A stretch of DNA of 64,000 nt, taken from Planctomycetota bacterium. GTDB taxonomy: Bacteria; Planctomycetota; J058; JAJDCQ01. Positions 1 through 8,146 of this stretch are shown piece after piece. Numbering within the stretch: the first letter of the stretch is position 1; each line of letters starts with the position of its first letter. The position numbers and the translations under genes are program-made. Location: positions 124,001-188,000 of the forward strand of contig JAJDCQ010000168.1 in NCBI GenBank assembly GCA_029260755.1. Direction: 5' to 3'. The notes below the pieces were generated by a model. It was not told the origin of the DNA and ran no database searches. It saw only the letters and a list, made by a program, of their open reading frames with translations.

Positions 1-1152
1 ACGGTGAAGGCGATCCGGAGCCTCCTCCGCGAGGCGACCCGGATGGGCACCGAGCCGCCGAGCGTCGAGGAGATCGCCGTCGCGAAGGACGCGCTCCTCA
101 ACTCGATGGTCTTCTCGTTCGACAGCCCGGGCAAGATCGTCGAGCGCGCCCAGCGCCTCGGGTGGTACGACTTCCCGGCCGACTACCTCAAGACCCTGCG
201 CGCCGCGATCGACGCCGTGACGCCCGAGGACGTCGCCCGGGTCAGCAAGTTCGCGTTCACGCCGGACGCGTTCACGATCGTCGTCGTCGCCAACGACGCC
301 GAGCTCGACGAGCCGTTGACGGCGCTGCAGCTCGGCGACCCGGTCCTCGTCGAGGTCGCCGGGACGATCACCGAGCTGGTCCTCGAGGGTTCGAGCGCCG
401 GGCCGGCGCCGTCGACGATCCCGGTCGACCCCGAGGCGGTCACCAAGGCGAAGGCCGTGATCGACCGGGCGGTGCTCGCACTCGGCGGGCGCGAGAAGCT
501 CGCGGCCGTGCGCGTGACGCAGATGCGGGTCAAGACGTTCGTCAAGACGGCCCAGGGTGACATGGAGCTGCCGGCCCAGCAGACGCTCGCCTACCCCGAT
601 CGCTACAAGGTCGAGATCGAGACGCCCTACGGGAGCGTGATCCAGGCGCTCGCCGGCGACGAGGCGTGGGTGCAGCAGCCCGACGGCCGGCACGGCGCCG
701 CGCCGCCGCGGCAGCGGGTGGAGATGCGCAAGACGATCCGGAGCGATCCGATCGCGCTCATCCGAGAGCTCGCCGGGATCGCGCCGGGGCTCGGAGCGGG
801 CGAGCACCGACCGGTCGTGCAGTGGCGCGCCGAGGAGAAGGTCAACGGACGTCTCGCCGACGTCATCCACGTCCTCCTGCCGTGGGCGGCCGGGGAGAGC
901 GGACGCGCCCCCGATCCGCTCGGCTTGACCATCTGGGTCGAGCGGAAGACGGGTCACATCCTCCGGCGAAAGGTCGACACCGCGCCCGACCGGTCGGTCG
1001 AGTTCACCGACTACCGCGAGGTCGAGGGGATCGCCTTCGCGTTCAAGATCCGGCAGCTCGCCGGCACGGACGCGGTCGCGGCGATCGCGGTCGAGGCGGT
1101 CGAGGTCGATCCGGAGCTGGCGGAGGGGTTCTTCCTCGAACCCCCCGACTAG
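1..1152 (+). CDS. M16-family (insulinase-like) peptidase, C-terminal part, with LolA-like tail; 5' end outside window
   Basis: The window opens inside this gene: the frame is open back to base 1, so the GTG at base 4 is probably internal. Residues 1-100 resemble the last domain of an M16 zinc peptidase (SVEEIAVAKDALLNSMVF, then TPEDVARVSKFAF and the strand FTIVVVAND). That half is usually non-catalytic; the HXXEH metal site would lie upstream and cannot be seen. Residues about 150-383 form a second, beta-rich domain (LGGREKLAAVRVTQMRV, YKVEIETPYGSV, LTIWVERKTGHILRRKVD) resembling the LolA/lipoprotein-sorting fold that is found fused to M16 proteins in several phyla. A periplasmic or outer-membrane location is likely but no signal peptide is in view. 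Family assignment rests on recalled motifs, not a search. Confidence 0.75.
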   Translation, partial: TVKAIRSLLREATRMGTEPPSVEEIAVAKDALLNSMVFSFDSPGKIVERAQRLGWYDFPADYLKTLRAAIDAVTPEDVARVSKFAFTPDAFTIVVVANDAELDEPLTALQLGDPVLVEVAGTITELVLEGSSAGPAPSTIPVDPEAVTKAKAVIDRAVLALGGREKLAAVRVTQMRVKTFVKTAQGDMELPAQQTLAYPDRYKVEIETPYGSVIQALAGDEAWVQQPDGRHGAAPPRQRVEMRKTIRSDPIALIRELAGIAPGLGAGEHRPVVQWRAEEKVNGRLADVIHVLLPWAAGESGRAPDPLGLTIWVERKTGHILRRKVDTAPDRSVEFTDYREVEGIAFAFKIRQLAGTDAVAAIAVEAVEVDPELAEGFFLEPPD

Positions 1153-1173
1153 AAGTCGGCGCGCGTCGTGCTT

Positions 1174-1233
1174 TCGCCTTCGGCGAAGAGGATGTCACCA
1201 CGGAGACACGGAGAACACCGAGGATCACGGAGA
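1174..1233 (+). repeat. Intergenic inverted-repeat arm, CACGGAGA type (left arm)
   Basis: The arm starts with the palindromic TCGCCTTCGGCGA, continues with GATGTCACC and then with a short-period run of CACGGAGA/CACGGAGAA units. The reverse complement of 1426-1486 matches it almost base for base over about 60 positions. CCACGGAGACACGGAG-type intergenic repeats are widespread in environmental bacteria (general knowledge); their role is unknown. Confidence 0.85.
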
Positions 1234-1266
1234 GAGACGCGCGTAGCTCGTCCCGGGCTGGCGCGC

Positions 1267-1317
1267 CTTCCTTCCTTCCTTCCTTCCTTCCATCCTTCCT
1301 TCCTACCTCTTTCTTTG
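1267..1317 (+). repeat. CTTC tetranucleotide tract
   Basis: About a dozen near-perfect CTTC units form a polypyrimidine tract between the two inverted arms. It is unlike any coding sequence in the window and could vary in length between strains. Confidence 0.9.
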
Positions 1318-1425
1318 ACAGAGATCCGGCGCACCCATCGCTCCTTCGTGTCTCCGTATCCCATCTCCGTGGTCCATCCTCGTCGCGATGCGACACCAAC
1401 CCAACCCGGTAAGCGCTGCCGCCGT

Positions 1426-1486
1426 TCTCGGTGAATTCTCCGTGTTCTCCGTGTCTCCGCGGTGACATCCTGCTCGCCGAAGGCGA
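1426..1486 (-). repeat. Intergenic inverted-repeat arm, CACGGAGA type (right arm)
   Basis: This is the reverse-complement partner of 1174-1233, including the GGTGACATCC core and the CGCCGAAGGCG end. Single mismatches and a few shifted bases separate the arms. The transcript of the whole gap could fold into a long stem with the CTTC tract in the loop. Confidence 0.85.
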
Positions 1487-1513
1487 GCGAGCGAGCGAGC
1501 GAGTCCGTACAAG

Positions 1514-1547
1514 GAGCGAGCCCGGGTAGGGGGACCCGGGCTCGCTC
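1514..1547. terminator. Perfect 14-bp hairpin, possible terminator of the minus-strand gene
   Basis: GAGCGAGCCCGGGT is followed by the six-base loop AGGGGG and its exact complement. It lies 34 bases beyond the stop codon of the minus-strand gene at 1581-2198. There is no T-run on its downstream side in that direction, so it is not a textbook intrinsic terminator. Confidence 0.5.
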
Positions 1548-1580
1548 GGAAAAAGAGTCAGGTTGGGGTGTCTCTCACTC

Positions 1581-2198
1581 TCAGTCGCGGTCGCGATCCC
1601 GGCGACCGTCGTCGCGCTTGCCATCCTCGCGCTCGCGCTCGCCGTCTCGCTTGCCTTCCTCGCGCTCGCGCTCGCGACGCTTCGCCTTCTCGCGCTCCTC
1701 CTCCTCGCGCTCGCGACGCTTCGCCGATCCGCGGTCCTTCTCCTTCTCTCCGTCGCGGCGGTGCTCGCCTTCGCCGCGGACGCCGGCGCGCTCCCGCTGG
1801 TCGCCGTCGAGCTCGATGATGAAGACCCGGTGGCCCTCGTCGTTCTTGACCTCGAGCCGGACGCGCTCGCGCGCTCGCAGCGAGTAGATGAACTTGAGGT
1901 GGACCTCGGAGGGGTGCCAGTTGCCGGCTTCGTCCTTGGTCATGCGGGGCGTGATGTAGACCCGGTCGCCGACGATCACGTCGGGGTTGCGCGCCTCGTT
2001 GTCCTTCCAGGTTCCGACGACCTTCGTGACCCGCATCGCGAAGCCGTTGCGGTCGCGGGCGACCACCACGCCCTCGAGGGTCCCGCTGAAGCCGCGGAAG
2101 CTCTCGGGGAGCTGGCCGCCGCCCTTCTTCGCCCAGGCCGTCGAGCTCCCGAGGAGCACCGCCGTCACCGCCACCGCCACCAGAGTCTTGCGCAGCAT
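1581..2198 (-). CDS. Secreted protein with Arg/Glu/Lys-rich C-terminal tail, function unknown
   Basis: 205 residues. The start at 2198 is supported by a GGAGGAGAGG site seven or so bases upstream and by the signal peptide that follows (RKTLVAVAVTAVLLGSSTAWA). Residues about 30-130 are a small beta-rich domain (FSGTLEGVVVARDRNGFAM, VIVGDRVYITPRM, VHLKFIYSLRARERVRLEVK) that recalls OB-like or nucleotide-stem folds, but I do not recognise a family. Residues about 135-205 are almost only R, E, K, D and G in short repeats such as RREREEEE and KRDDGRRDRDRD. The tail could bind an acidic surface or polymer, or be a disordered linker. No function is proposed. The gene faces the M16 gene across the repeat-filled gap. 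Confidence 0.75.
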   Translation of the reverse strand: MLRKTLVAVAVTAVLLGSSTAWAKKGGGQLPESFRGFSGTLEGVVVARDRNGFAMRVTKVVGTWKDNEARNPDVIVGDRVYITPRMTKDEAGNWHPSEVHLKFIYSLRARERVRLEVKNDEGHRVFIIELDGDQRERAGVRGEGEHRRDGEKEKDRGSAKRREREEEEREKAKRREREREEGKRDGEREREDGKRDDGRRDRDRD

Positions 2199-2395
2199 GT
2201 TCCCTCTCCTCCCGTCGCGTCCCGTCGGGCTCGCGGCCGATTCGGCCTCCGCCCTTCGAGTAGGTGTCGATCGGTCGCGAAAAACTGTCACGTCGATCCG
2301 GGAAAAAAGTGGCGGGGTCGACTCGGCGGAGGGACGAAATCCCTGGGAGGAGAGGCGTTCGGACGTCAGGCGGAGGAGGCGTCGCGACTCGTCGA

Positions 2396-3928
2396 CTACT
2401 CGGTCCGGAGGAGGACCCACCCGAGGCCGCGGCACTCGGAGCATTCGTACTCGGTCTCGTTCTCGACGTCCTTGATCTGTCCGGTGCCCTTGCAGCGAAT
2501 GCAGGTGTGTCGCTCGTGACCCGGCGGGATCCGCGGCTCGGCGACCGGTTGGGTGGTCACGGGCGCGGGAGGGCCGGGATCGACGGTGACGCGTCCGAGG
2601 CCGTAGAGGAGCGCCCCGGTGATCCCGATCCCGTAGAAGCAGCACGCGACGAACGAGATCCAGTAGGCCAGGTTCCCCTTCGCGCTCGGCTCCTCGCCGG
2701 CGCGGAAGCACTCGTTCTGGTAGCGGCGCGCCTTGCTGAGGGCGACGAACGAGGCCGGGACGAGGAGGAAGCACCCGAGGATCGCGAAGGTCATCGCGTC
2801 GCGGTCGCTCGCGGAGACGAGCGCGATCCGCTCGCTCGTCCGGCGCGGGCGCCGGACACGCTCCGAGGGCCGTCTCGCCATCGGCTCGGCGGCGACCGGC
2901 GCCCGGGCGATCGGCGCCCGCTCGGGTGGCGGGAAGGCCGGCGCGGCCGCCGGAGCGCTCGGCGGCGGCGCGAACGCGGCCGGCACCTGCGCCTCCATCG
3001 TCTGCTGGAAGTGGAACGTCTGCGGCTCGGGCGCCGGCGGCAGGAACGCGGTCCCGGGCGGGGCGGCTCCCGGTGCGCCGACGGCGTGGCCGTAGCCGGT
3101 CGGGCTGCCGGTGCCCGCCGCGGGGAGGAACGAGGTCGGGAGGGCGCCGACCGCCGGACCGACGACGGTTCCGCCGGGCGGGACGGCCATCGCGCCCATC
3201 GGCATCCCGGGCGCTCCAACGGCCGGCCCGAAGACGGTTCCGCCTGGCGGAACGACCGCGCCCATCGGGACGCCGTAGGCCGCCGGTCCGACGGCCATCC
3301 CCGGCGGCGGCGTCCCGCCGGGCGGCCCCCACCCGACGGCCGGTCCCGGTGGCGGCGTCGCTCCGGGCGGGCCCCAGCCGACGGCCGGTCCCGGCGGCGG
3401 CGTCGCTCCGGGCGGGCCCCAGCCGACGGCCGGGACGACCGCGGTCCCGCCCGGCGGAACGGGGATGCCGCCGGTCATCGGGGCGCCGACGGCGGGCCCG
3501 AAGCCGGTGCTCGTCCCCGGCGCCAGGAGGACGGTGCCCGCCGGGACTCCGCCGCTGGCGTTGCCGTGGGCGGCCATCGGCACGCCGCCGCTCGCGTCGC
3601 CCGCGGCGATCGCGCCCGGCTCGGGATCCTCGTAACGCTCGACCTGGTCACGCTTGAGGACGTAGGTCTGCTGGCAACCGGGGCACCAGAAGTCCTCGCC
3701 GGGGTCGATCCGCGTCCGGACGAGGTTCTGGCAGCGATCGCACCGGACGATCTTGCGGGGCCGGTCGACGACGCTCGGATCGACCGCCGGGAGCTGCCCG
3801 GTCGGGTTCGGGACGCCCTGGGCATACCGGGTGAGGTCGCCGGCCCCGGTGGCGTGGAGCGCCGCCGCGCAGCTCGTGCACGGAATCAAGGCCTGGGGGG
3901 CGCCGTGGGTCGGGCAGTGCATGAACAT
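2396..3928 (-). CDS. Zinc-ribbon membrane protein with Pro/Gly-rich repeats, unknown function
   Basis: 510 residues. The N-terminus carries paired cysteines (CPTHG, CTSC, then CDRC and CPGC near residues 63-85) typical of zinc ribbons. Residues about 110-330 are low-complexity Pro/Gly/Ala/Val sequence with VPPGG and AVGAP motifs and three tandem 15-residue units (PAVGWGPPGATPPPG type). Two hydrophobic segments follow (AILGCFLLVPASFVAL and WISFVACCFYGIGITGALLYGL). The C-terminus has a CIRCKGTGQI...CSECRGLGW motif like the CXXCXGXG repeats of the DnaJ zinc centre. The topology suggests cytoplasmic zinc modules joined to a membrane anchor by a flexible linker. Two ATGs lie at 3928 and 3922 and neither has a clear ribosome site. 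Confidence 0.7.
   Translation of the reverse strand: MFMHCPTHGAPQALIPCTSCAAALHATGAGDLTRYAQGVPNPTGQLPAVDPSVVDRPRKIVRCDRCQNLVRTRIDPGEDFWCPGCQQTYVLKRDQVERYEDPEPGAIAAGDASGGVPMAAHGNASGGVPAGTVLLAPGTSTGFGPAVGAPMTGGIPVPPGGTAVVPAVGWGPPGATPPPGPAVGWGPPGATPPPGPAVGWGPPGGTPPPGMAVGPAAYGVPMGAVVPPGGTVFGPAVGAPGMPMGAMAVPPGGTVVGPAVGALPTSFLPAAGTGSPTGYGHAVGAPGAAPPGTAFLPPAPEPQTFHFQQTMEAQVPAAFAPPPSAPAAAPAFPPPERAPIARAPVAAEPMARRPSERVRRPRRTSERIALVSASDRDAMTFAILGCFLLVPASFVALSKARRYQNECFRAGEEPSAKGNLAYWISFVACCFYGIGITGALLYGLGRVTVDPGPPAPVTTQPVAEPRIPPGHERHTCIRCKGTGQIKDVENETEYECSECRGLGWVLLRTE
3299..3433 (-). repeat. Three tandem 45-bp units inside the Pro/Gly linker
   Basis: Each 45-bp unit encodes PAVGWGPPGATPPPG, the last with GGT in place of GAT. 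The near identity at DNA level points to recent unit duplication and probable length variation. Confidence 0.85.
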
Positions 3929-4040
3929 CCAAGGCGGCGGGGCCGCGATCGATCGGCGAGCTCCGCCGGTTCATCCCCGCCCGGGTCCATCCGATGAGAT
4001 CGTTCCAGCGATGCACCGGAGCGTCTCGCCGTCGCCGGTC

Positions 4041-4070
4041 AGTATAGCGGCGACCGTCTCGAGGTCCCAA
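4041..4070 (-). promoter_or_regulatory. Candidate sigma-70 promoter for the zinc-ribbon membrane protein gene
   Basis: On the minus strand TTGGGA is followed after 18 bases by TATACT. This would start transcription about 105 bases before the ATG at 3928. It begins right at the stop codon of the upstream kinase gene, which argues for separate expression. Pattern match only. Confidence 0.45.
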
Positions 4071-7000
4071 TCACTGGCCGAGCAGGGGGGAGAGGATCGG
4101 GTCGAGACGCGCGAGGTGCCGGACGAGGAGCGCCGCGCCGGCCGCGTTCGCCAGGGCGAGGGTCGCCTCGTCGGACCGGACGAGGCGCGCCCGCGCGAGC
4201 CCGAGGGTCGGCCGGCCAGCATCCGGAAGGTCGGCGAGGGTGACCTCGCCTCCGGTCGCGAGGACGTAGAGCCCGAGGTCGCGGTCCGGGCCGTCGCCCC
4301 GGCGGAGCGCCCGGCGCGCCGACGCCAGGGCGAGGTTTCCCTCGCCGGTTCGACCGGCGCCGACGGCGTCGAGCGCGAGGCGCCCGGCGGCGACGAGCCC
4401 TGGATGCGTCTCGAGGATCGGGCTCGCCGATCCGGTGAGCCTCGCGATGGTTCCCCGTGGCTCGCTCCGGGCGGGGGCGAGCGCGAGCGCGCCGATCGCC
4501 GCCTCGAGCGCCGCCGCCGCCCGGCCCGCGCCGAGGCGCGCCGCGGCGAGGTTCTGGAACAGCCACCAGCTGTCCGGATAGGCGATGACCGCGGCCTCCC
4601 ACCGGTCGAGGGCCTCGCTCCGCCGCTCGAGCGATCCGAGGATGAGCGCCGCGTCGGCGTCGATCCGCCATCCCGGCTCGTAGCCCTCCCGGCCGGCCGT
4701 CTCGATGTGCTCGAGCGCCTTCTCGAACATCGCCCGGCGGGCGTCCGGGTTCGGCTGCTGCCCGGCGATCGTCCGGAACGCGAGCGCGCGCTGGTACTGG
4801 ACCTCGGCGACCCGGTCGGGCGTGACGACCTCGGCGACGGCCGTCGCGGCGAGGGCGAGCGACGGGTGCGGCTGCCCGAGGTCGAACCCCGACGCGAGGC
4901 GATCGAGGAGCGCGGGCTCGCCATCGCGGTCGCGCTCGAGCGCGTCGAGGAGACCGGCCGCCCGAGCCCGGTCCACCTCGGCGATCGCGCCGCTCGTCGG
5001 GTCGCCGTCGCTGCCGAGGAGGCGGAGGGCGAGCCGCCGCGCCCCGACGTCGTCGCCCGCGAGCACGGCCGCCTGGCAGCCCCGAGCGAGGGCGTCGTCG
5101 CGGGCGGCGCCCTCGAGCCGATCGGCGGCCCCCTCGAGGCGGGCGACCGCCTCGGCGCTTCGCGCGCCCGACGCCTCCGGACGACCGAGGAGGTCTGTGT
5201 CCCACCACGCGGGCGACGCGACCGACGCGAGGTCGAGCGCCCCGAGGCGCCACGCCGCGACCGCGTCGTCGGGCCCCGCGCCGAGGAGGAGCTGGCGCAC
5301 GCCGATCCGCCCGCCGGCGGCCATCGCCGCGTCGGCGACGAGCCGGTCGGTCGGGTCGTCGGCGCGCTCGCCGTCCGGCGGCACCGAGATGGTCACCGCC
5401 TCGAAGCGGACGCGCGGCGCGGTCGAGCCCCAGCCGGCGCGGTGGACGCGTGCGGCGATCGGCAGCGGCGAGGTCACCTCGACCGTCAGCCGTCCGCCGG
5501 CCGGGGTGATGAGGGTGACGCGGAGCCGGTCGTCCTGGCGCTCGAGGACGAGCTCGCCCTGGCCGGGCGCCGCGGCGAGGCGCACCGTCGTCAGGATCTC
5601 GCCGCCGCCGCTCACCACGATCCGGTCGCGGTCGACCTCCGCCCGGAACGATCCCCCGGCCGGATCGCCGAGCGCGACGAACGGACCGCCCATCGGCGGC
5701 CGATCCTCATCGCCCGGCGTTCGCTCGATCCGGAACGCCGCGCGCACGCGGACCGAGGCCGGCAGCTCCGGCGGGGCCCAGGCGATCGCGGGGTGGTCGG
5801 GACGCCGGGGAACGCCGTCGACCTCGACGGCCTCGATCGTGAACCGGCCCTCGTGAACGCGAAGCTCGATCGGCTCGCCAATCGCCGCGGCGCTGGCCAC
5901 CTCGTCGAGGAGCGGCTCGCCGCGCCCGTCCAGGGAGAGGCGCTCTCCGGGCGGCGCGCCGGGCGCCCAGACGACCTCGTGCGAGGCGGCGTCGGCGAAG
6001 TCGAGCCGGGCCGCGCGGTCGAACCCTCCGACGGAGACGCGCGCCTCCCGGCCGACCAGGTTGAGGGCGGCGGATGGCTCGGCGGCGTGGGGAAGGAGGA
6101 TGAGCGCGGTCGTGTCGAGGCGCTCGGCCCGGAAGCGCAACCGGATCCGCGGCGCGTCCCAGAGCGCCTCGCCGAGCCGGATCCGGGCGGGGCCGAGGTT
6201 GTCGGGGGCGAGCGCCACGACCGACGCCCCGTCGCGTCCGAGGCGGCTCGCCTCGGGAGGACCGCCGAAGAGGATGAAGATCGGGTCGACCGGGCGGAGG
6301 CGCGCGCTCCGCACGAGATCGTAGCGGAGAAGCGTCCGCCCGCCGGCGACCGGGGCCACCTCGCCGTCGAACGCCGCGACGAGGGCCGCCGGGTCCGCCC
6401 CGTGGAGACCGGCGAGCGGCGCGGCGACCCGGCCGCCGTCCTCGAACAGGGCGGGGCGGGCGAGGCGCACCCGCCCGTCGTCGAGGTCGAAGACGCGGCG
6501 CCAGCCGTCGGGGTCGACCGGCGGCGCGGCCGGTCCCGTCGGGTCCTCGGGCGGCCGGTCGACGCCGTCGCGTCCGTTCGGGTCGCTCCCGTCGGCGCCG
6601 AACCCGCCGCCGAGCAGCAGCGCGCCCGTGAGCGCGGCGGCGACGGCCAGCCCGAGGACCGCGCCCGCGATCGTGGCCGGACGCGCCGCGGCCGACCGCG
6701 CGTCGTCGACGAGGGCGGCCTCGGTCGAGCGAGGGAGCGGTCGCCCCGCCAGGTAGCGCTCGAGATCCTTCGCGAGCTCGCCGGCGCTCCGATAGCGCCC
6801 GCCGGGGCGCTTTCGAAGACAGCGAAGCGCGATCGCGGCGAGGGGCACCGGCGTCTCGGGCGCGATCGTCCGGGGATCGGCCGGGCGCTTCGCGATCGTC
6901 TGGCGGACGAGGTCGACGAAGACGTCGGTCGTGAACGGCGCCCGCCCGGCGAGCGCGCGGTAGAGCACCGCGCCGACCGCGTAGATGTCGGCGGCCGGGC

Positions 7001-7940
7001 CGACTGGCCCGAGGTCGGTCGTGAGCTGCTCGGGCGCCATGAACCGCGGCGTTCCGACCGCCTGGCCGGTCCGGGTCAGCCGCTCGCCCGAGTGGAGGTC
7101 GCGCGCGATGCCGAAGTCGATCAGGATCGGTCGCCCGTCGCGGGCGTCGACGACGATGTTCTCGGGCTTGATGTCGCGATGGACGACGCCGGCCTCGTGG
7201 GCGTGCTCGAGCGCGCGGGCGACCTCTCGCAGGATCCGCGCGACCGCCTCGGGGGAGAGCGCCCCCCGGTCGAGGAGCGCCTGGAGGCTGTCGCCCTCGA
7301 CGAGCTCCATCGCGAGGAACGGTCGCCCGGCGTCGATGCCGACCTCGTGGATCGACGCGATGCCGGGGTGGCGGAGGCGGCCGGCCGCCGTGCCCTCACG
7401 CTGGAAGCGCTTGAGGCGCCGCTCGTCGCCCATGTCGACGAGCGTCTTCACGGCCACGTAGCGCCCGAGGCGGGCGTCCCACGCGCGGTAGACGATGCCC
7501 ATGCCGCCCCGACCGATCTCGCCGACGATGATGTAGCGGCCGATCCGCCGGTCGGCGGCGTCGACGAACGGGGCGACCTCGGGCGGGATCCGGGCGGCGT
7601 CGGACGGGTCGAGCGGCGCCGCCGTCCGGTCGGCGATCGCGGGCATCGCTCCGCTCGCCGAGGCGGCGCCCGCCGGCACCCAGGGATCCGAGCTCGGGTC
7701 CGGCCTGGGCGTCGGCGCGGCCGGGAGGTGATCCGAGCGTCGGACGCGGTCGACCTCGATCGCCGGGACGAGCCCGCTCTCGACGAGGAGGTCGCCCAGA
7801 CGGACGCGCGCCGGTCCGCCGCGTCGGCGTTGCTCGGCGATGATCGCCTCTCGCTGGCTCGGCGCGAGCCGGCCAGCGTCGACGAGGTGATCGAGGACGG
7901 CGCGGTCGGGGTCCTGGCTCGCGGGCATCGGGAGCGACAT
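4071..7940 (-). CDS. Transmembrane Ser/Thr protein kinase (PknB type) with large extracytoplasmic region
   Basis: 1289 residues from the ATG at 7940. The N-terminal 60 residues (LVDAGRLAPSQREAIIAEQ, VRLGDLLVESGLV) resemble the small domain at the N-terminus of type II secretion/pilus ATPases. The kinase domain covers about 135-405: glycine loop GRGGMG near 142, catalytic HRDIKPEN near 254, DFG near 275, then APEQ. All core residues are present, so it should be active. One membrane helix lies at about 423-447. The 840 residues outside begin with beta-rich sequence (IRLRFRAERLDTTALILL and similar, like concanavalin-type folds) and end with helical TPR-like repeats (ALDRWEAAVIAYPDSWWLFQNLAAARLG). 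The frame is open up to 8129, but the extra N-terminus is Pro/Arg-rich and would abut the divergent gene, so 7940 is preferred. Confidence 0.85.
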   Translation of the reverse strand: MSLPMPASQDPDRAVLDHLVDAGRLAPSQREAIIAEQRRRGGPARVRLGDLLVESGLVPAIEVDRVRRSDHLPAAPTPRPDPSSDPWVPAGAASASGAMPAIADRTAAPLDPSDAARIPPEVAPFVDAADRRIGRYIIVGEIGRGGMGIVYRAWDARLGRYVAVKTLVDMGDERRLKRFQREGTAAGRLRHPGIASIHEVGIDAGRPFLAMELVEGDSLQALLDRGALSPEAVARILREVARALEHAHEAGVVHRDIKPENIVVDARDGRPILIDFGIARDLHSGERLTRTGQAVGTPRFMAPEQLTTDLGPVGPAADIYAVGAVLYRALAGRAPFTTDVFVDLVRQTIAKRPADPRTIAPETPVPLAAIALRCLRKRPGGRYRSAGELAKDLERYLAGRPLPRSTEAALVDDARSAAARPATIAGAVLGLAVAAALTGALLLGGGFGADGSDPNGRDGVDRPPEDPTGPAAPPVDPDGWRRVFDLDDGRVRLARPALFEDGGRVAAPLAGLHGADPAALVAAFDGEVAPVAGGRTLLRYDLVRSARLRPVDPIFILFGGPPEASRLGRDGASVVALAPDNLGPARIRLGEALWDAPRIRLRFRAERLDTTALILLPHAAEPSAALNLVGREARVSVGGFDRAARLDFADAASHEVVWAPGAPPGERLSLDGRGEPLLDEVASAAAIGEPIELRVHEGRFTIEAVEVDGVPRRPDHPAIAWAPPELPASVRVRAAFRIERTPGDEDRPPMGGPFVALGDPAGGSFRAEVDRDRIVVSGGGEILTTVRLAAAPGQGELVLERQDDRLRVTLITPAGGRLTVEVTSPLPIAARVHRAGWGSTAPRVRFEAVTISVPPDGERADDPTDRLVADAAMAAGGRIGVRQLLLGAGPDDAVAAWRLGALDLASVASPAWWDTDLLGRPEASGARSAEAVARLEGAADRLEGAARDDALARGCQAAVLAGDDVGARRLALRLLGSDGDPTSGAIAEVDRARAAGLLDALERDRDGEPALLDRLASGFDLGQPHPSLALAATAVAEVVTPDRVAEVQYQRALAFRTIAGQQPNPDARRAMFEKALEHIETAGREGYEPGWRIDADAALILGSLERRSEALDRWEAAVIAYPDSWWLFQNLAAARLGAGRAAAALEAAIGALALAPARSEPRGTIARLTGSASPILETHPGLVAAGRLALDAVGAGRTGEGNLALASARRALRRGDGPDRDLGLYVLATGGEVTLADLPDAGRPTLGLARARLVRSDEATLALANAAGAALLVRHLARLDPILSPLLGQ

Positions 7941-8146
7941 CGACTCGAGGATGGCGGCTGGCGATGGCGGAGGCAACCGCGGGGGTGGCTCCTCCGCCGA
8001 TTCACGGCGAGGAGGTGGCCGACGAGGGGCGTGAACGAGCGGATCCTCGCGAGCTCGGAGCTCGCCCGCGGCGAGCGCCCCGCCCCTCACGACGATGTCT
8101 CGACGAGACGCTCGCGTCATTTTCGGCAACCTGCTAGCGTGCGCCC

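Larger units (their letters stand above)
1153..1580. repeat. Convergent intergenic region filled with inverted and simple repeats
   Basis: This gap separates the 3' ends of two converging genes and holds no credible gene; reading frames across it are made of repeat translation. It contains two inverted arms of about 60 bases (1174-1233 and 1426-1486), a partial third copy in the right-arm orientation near 1347-1385, a CTTC tract (1267-1317), a GCGA tract (1484-1503) and a strong hairpin (1514-1547). Each is listed separately. Confidence 0.85.

Noticed and set aside
1168..1624. Small frames within the repeat-filled gap (Ser/Arg/Phe- or Gly/Lys/Glu-rich)
   Set aside because: They are translations of CTTC, CACGGAGA and GCGA repeats without ribosome sites.
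7941..8129. 63-codon N-terminal extension of the first kinase
   Set aside because: Pro/Arg-rich, no ribosome site, and it would leave only 17 bases to the divergent gene.
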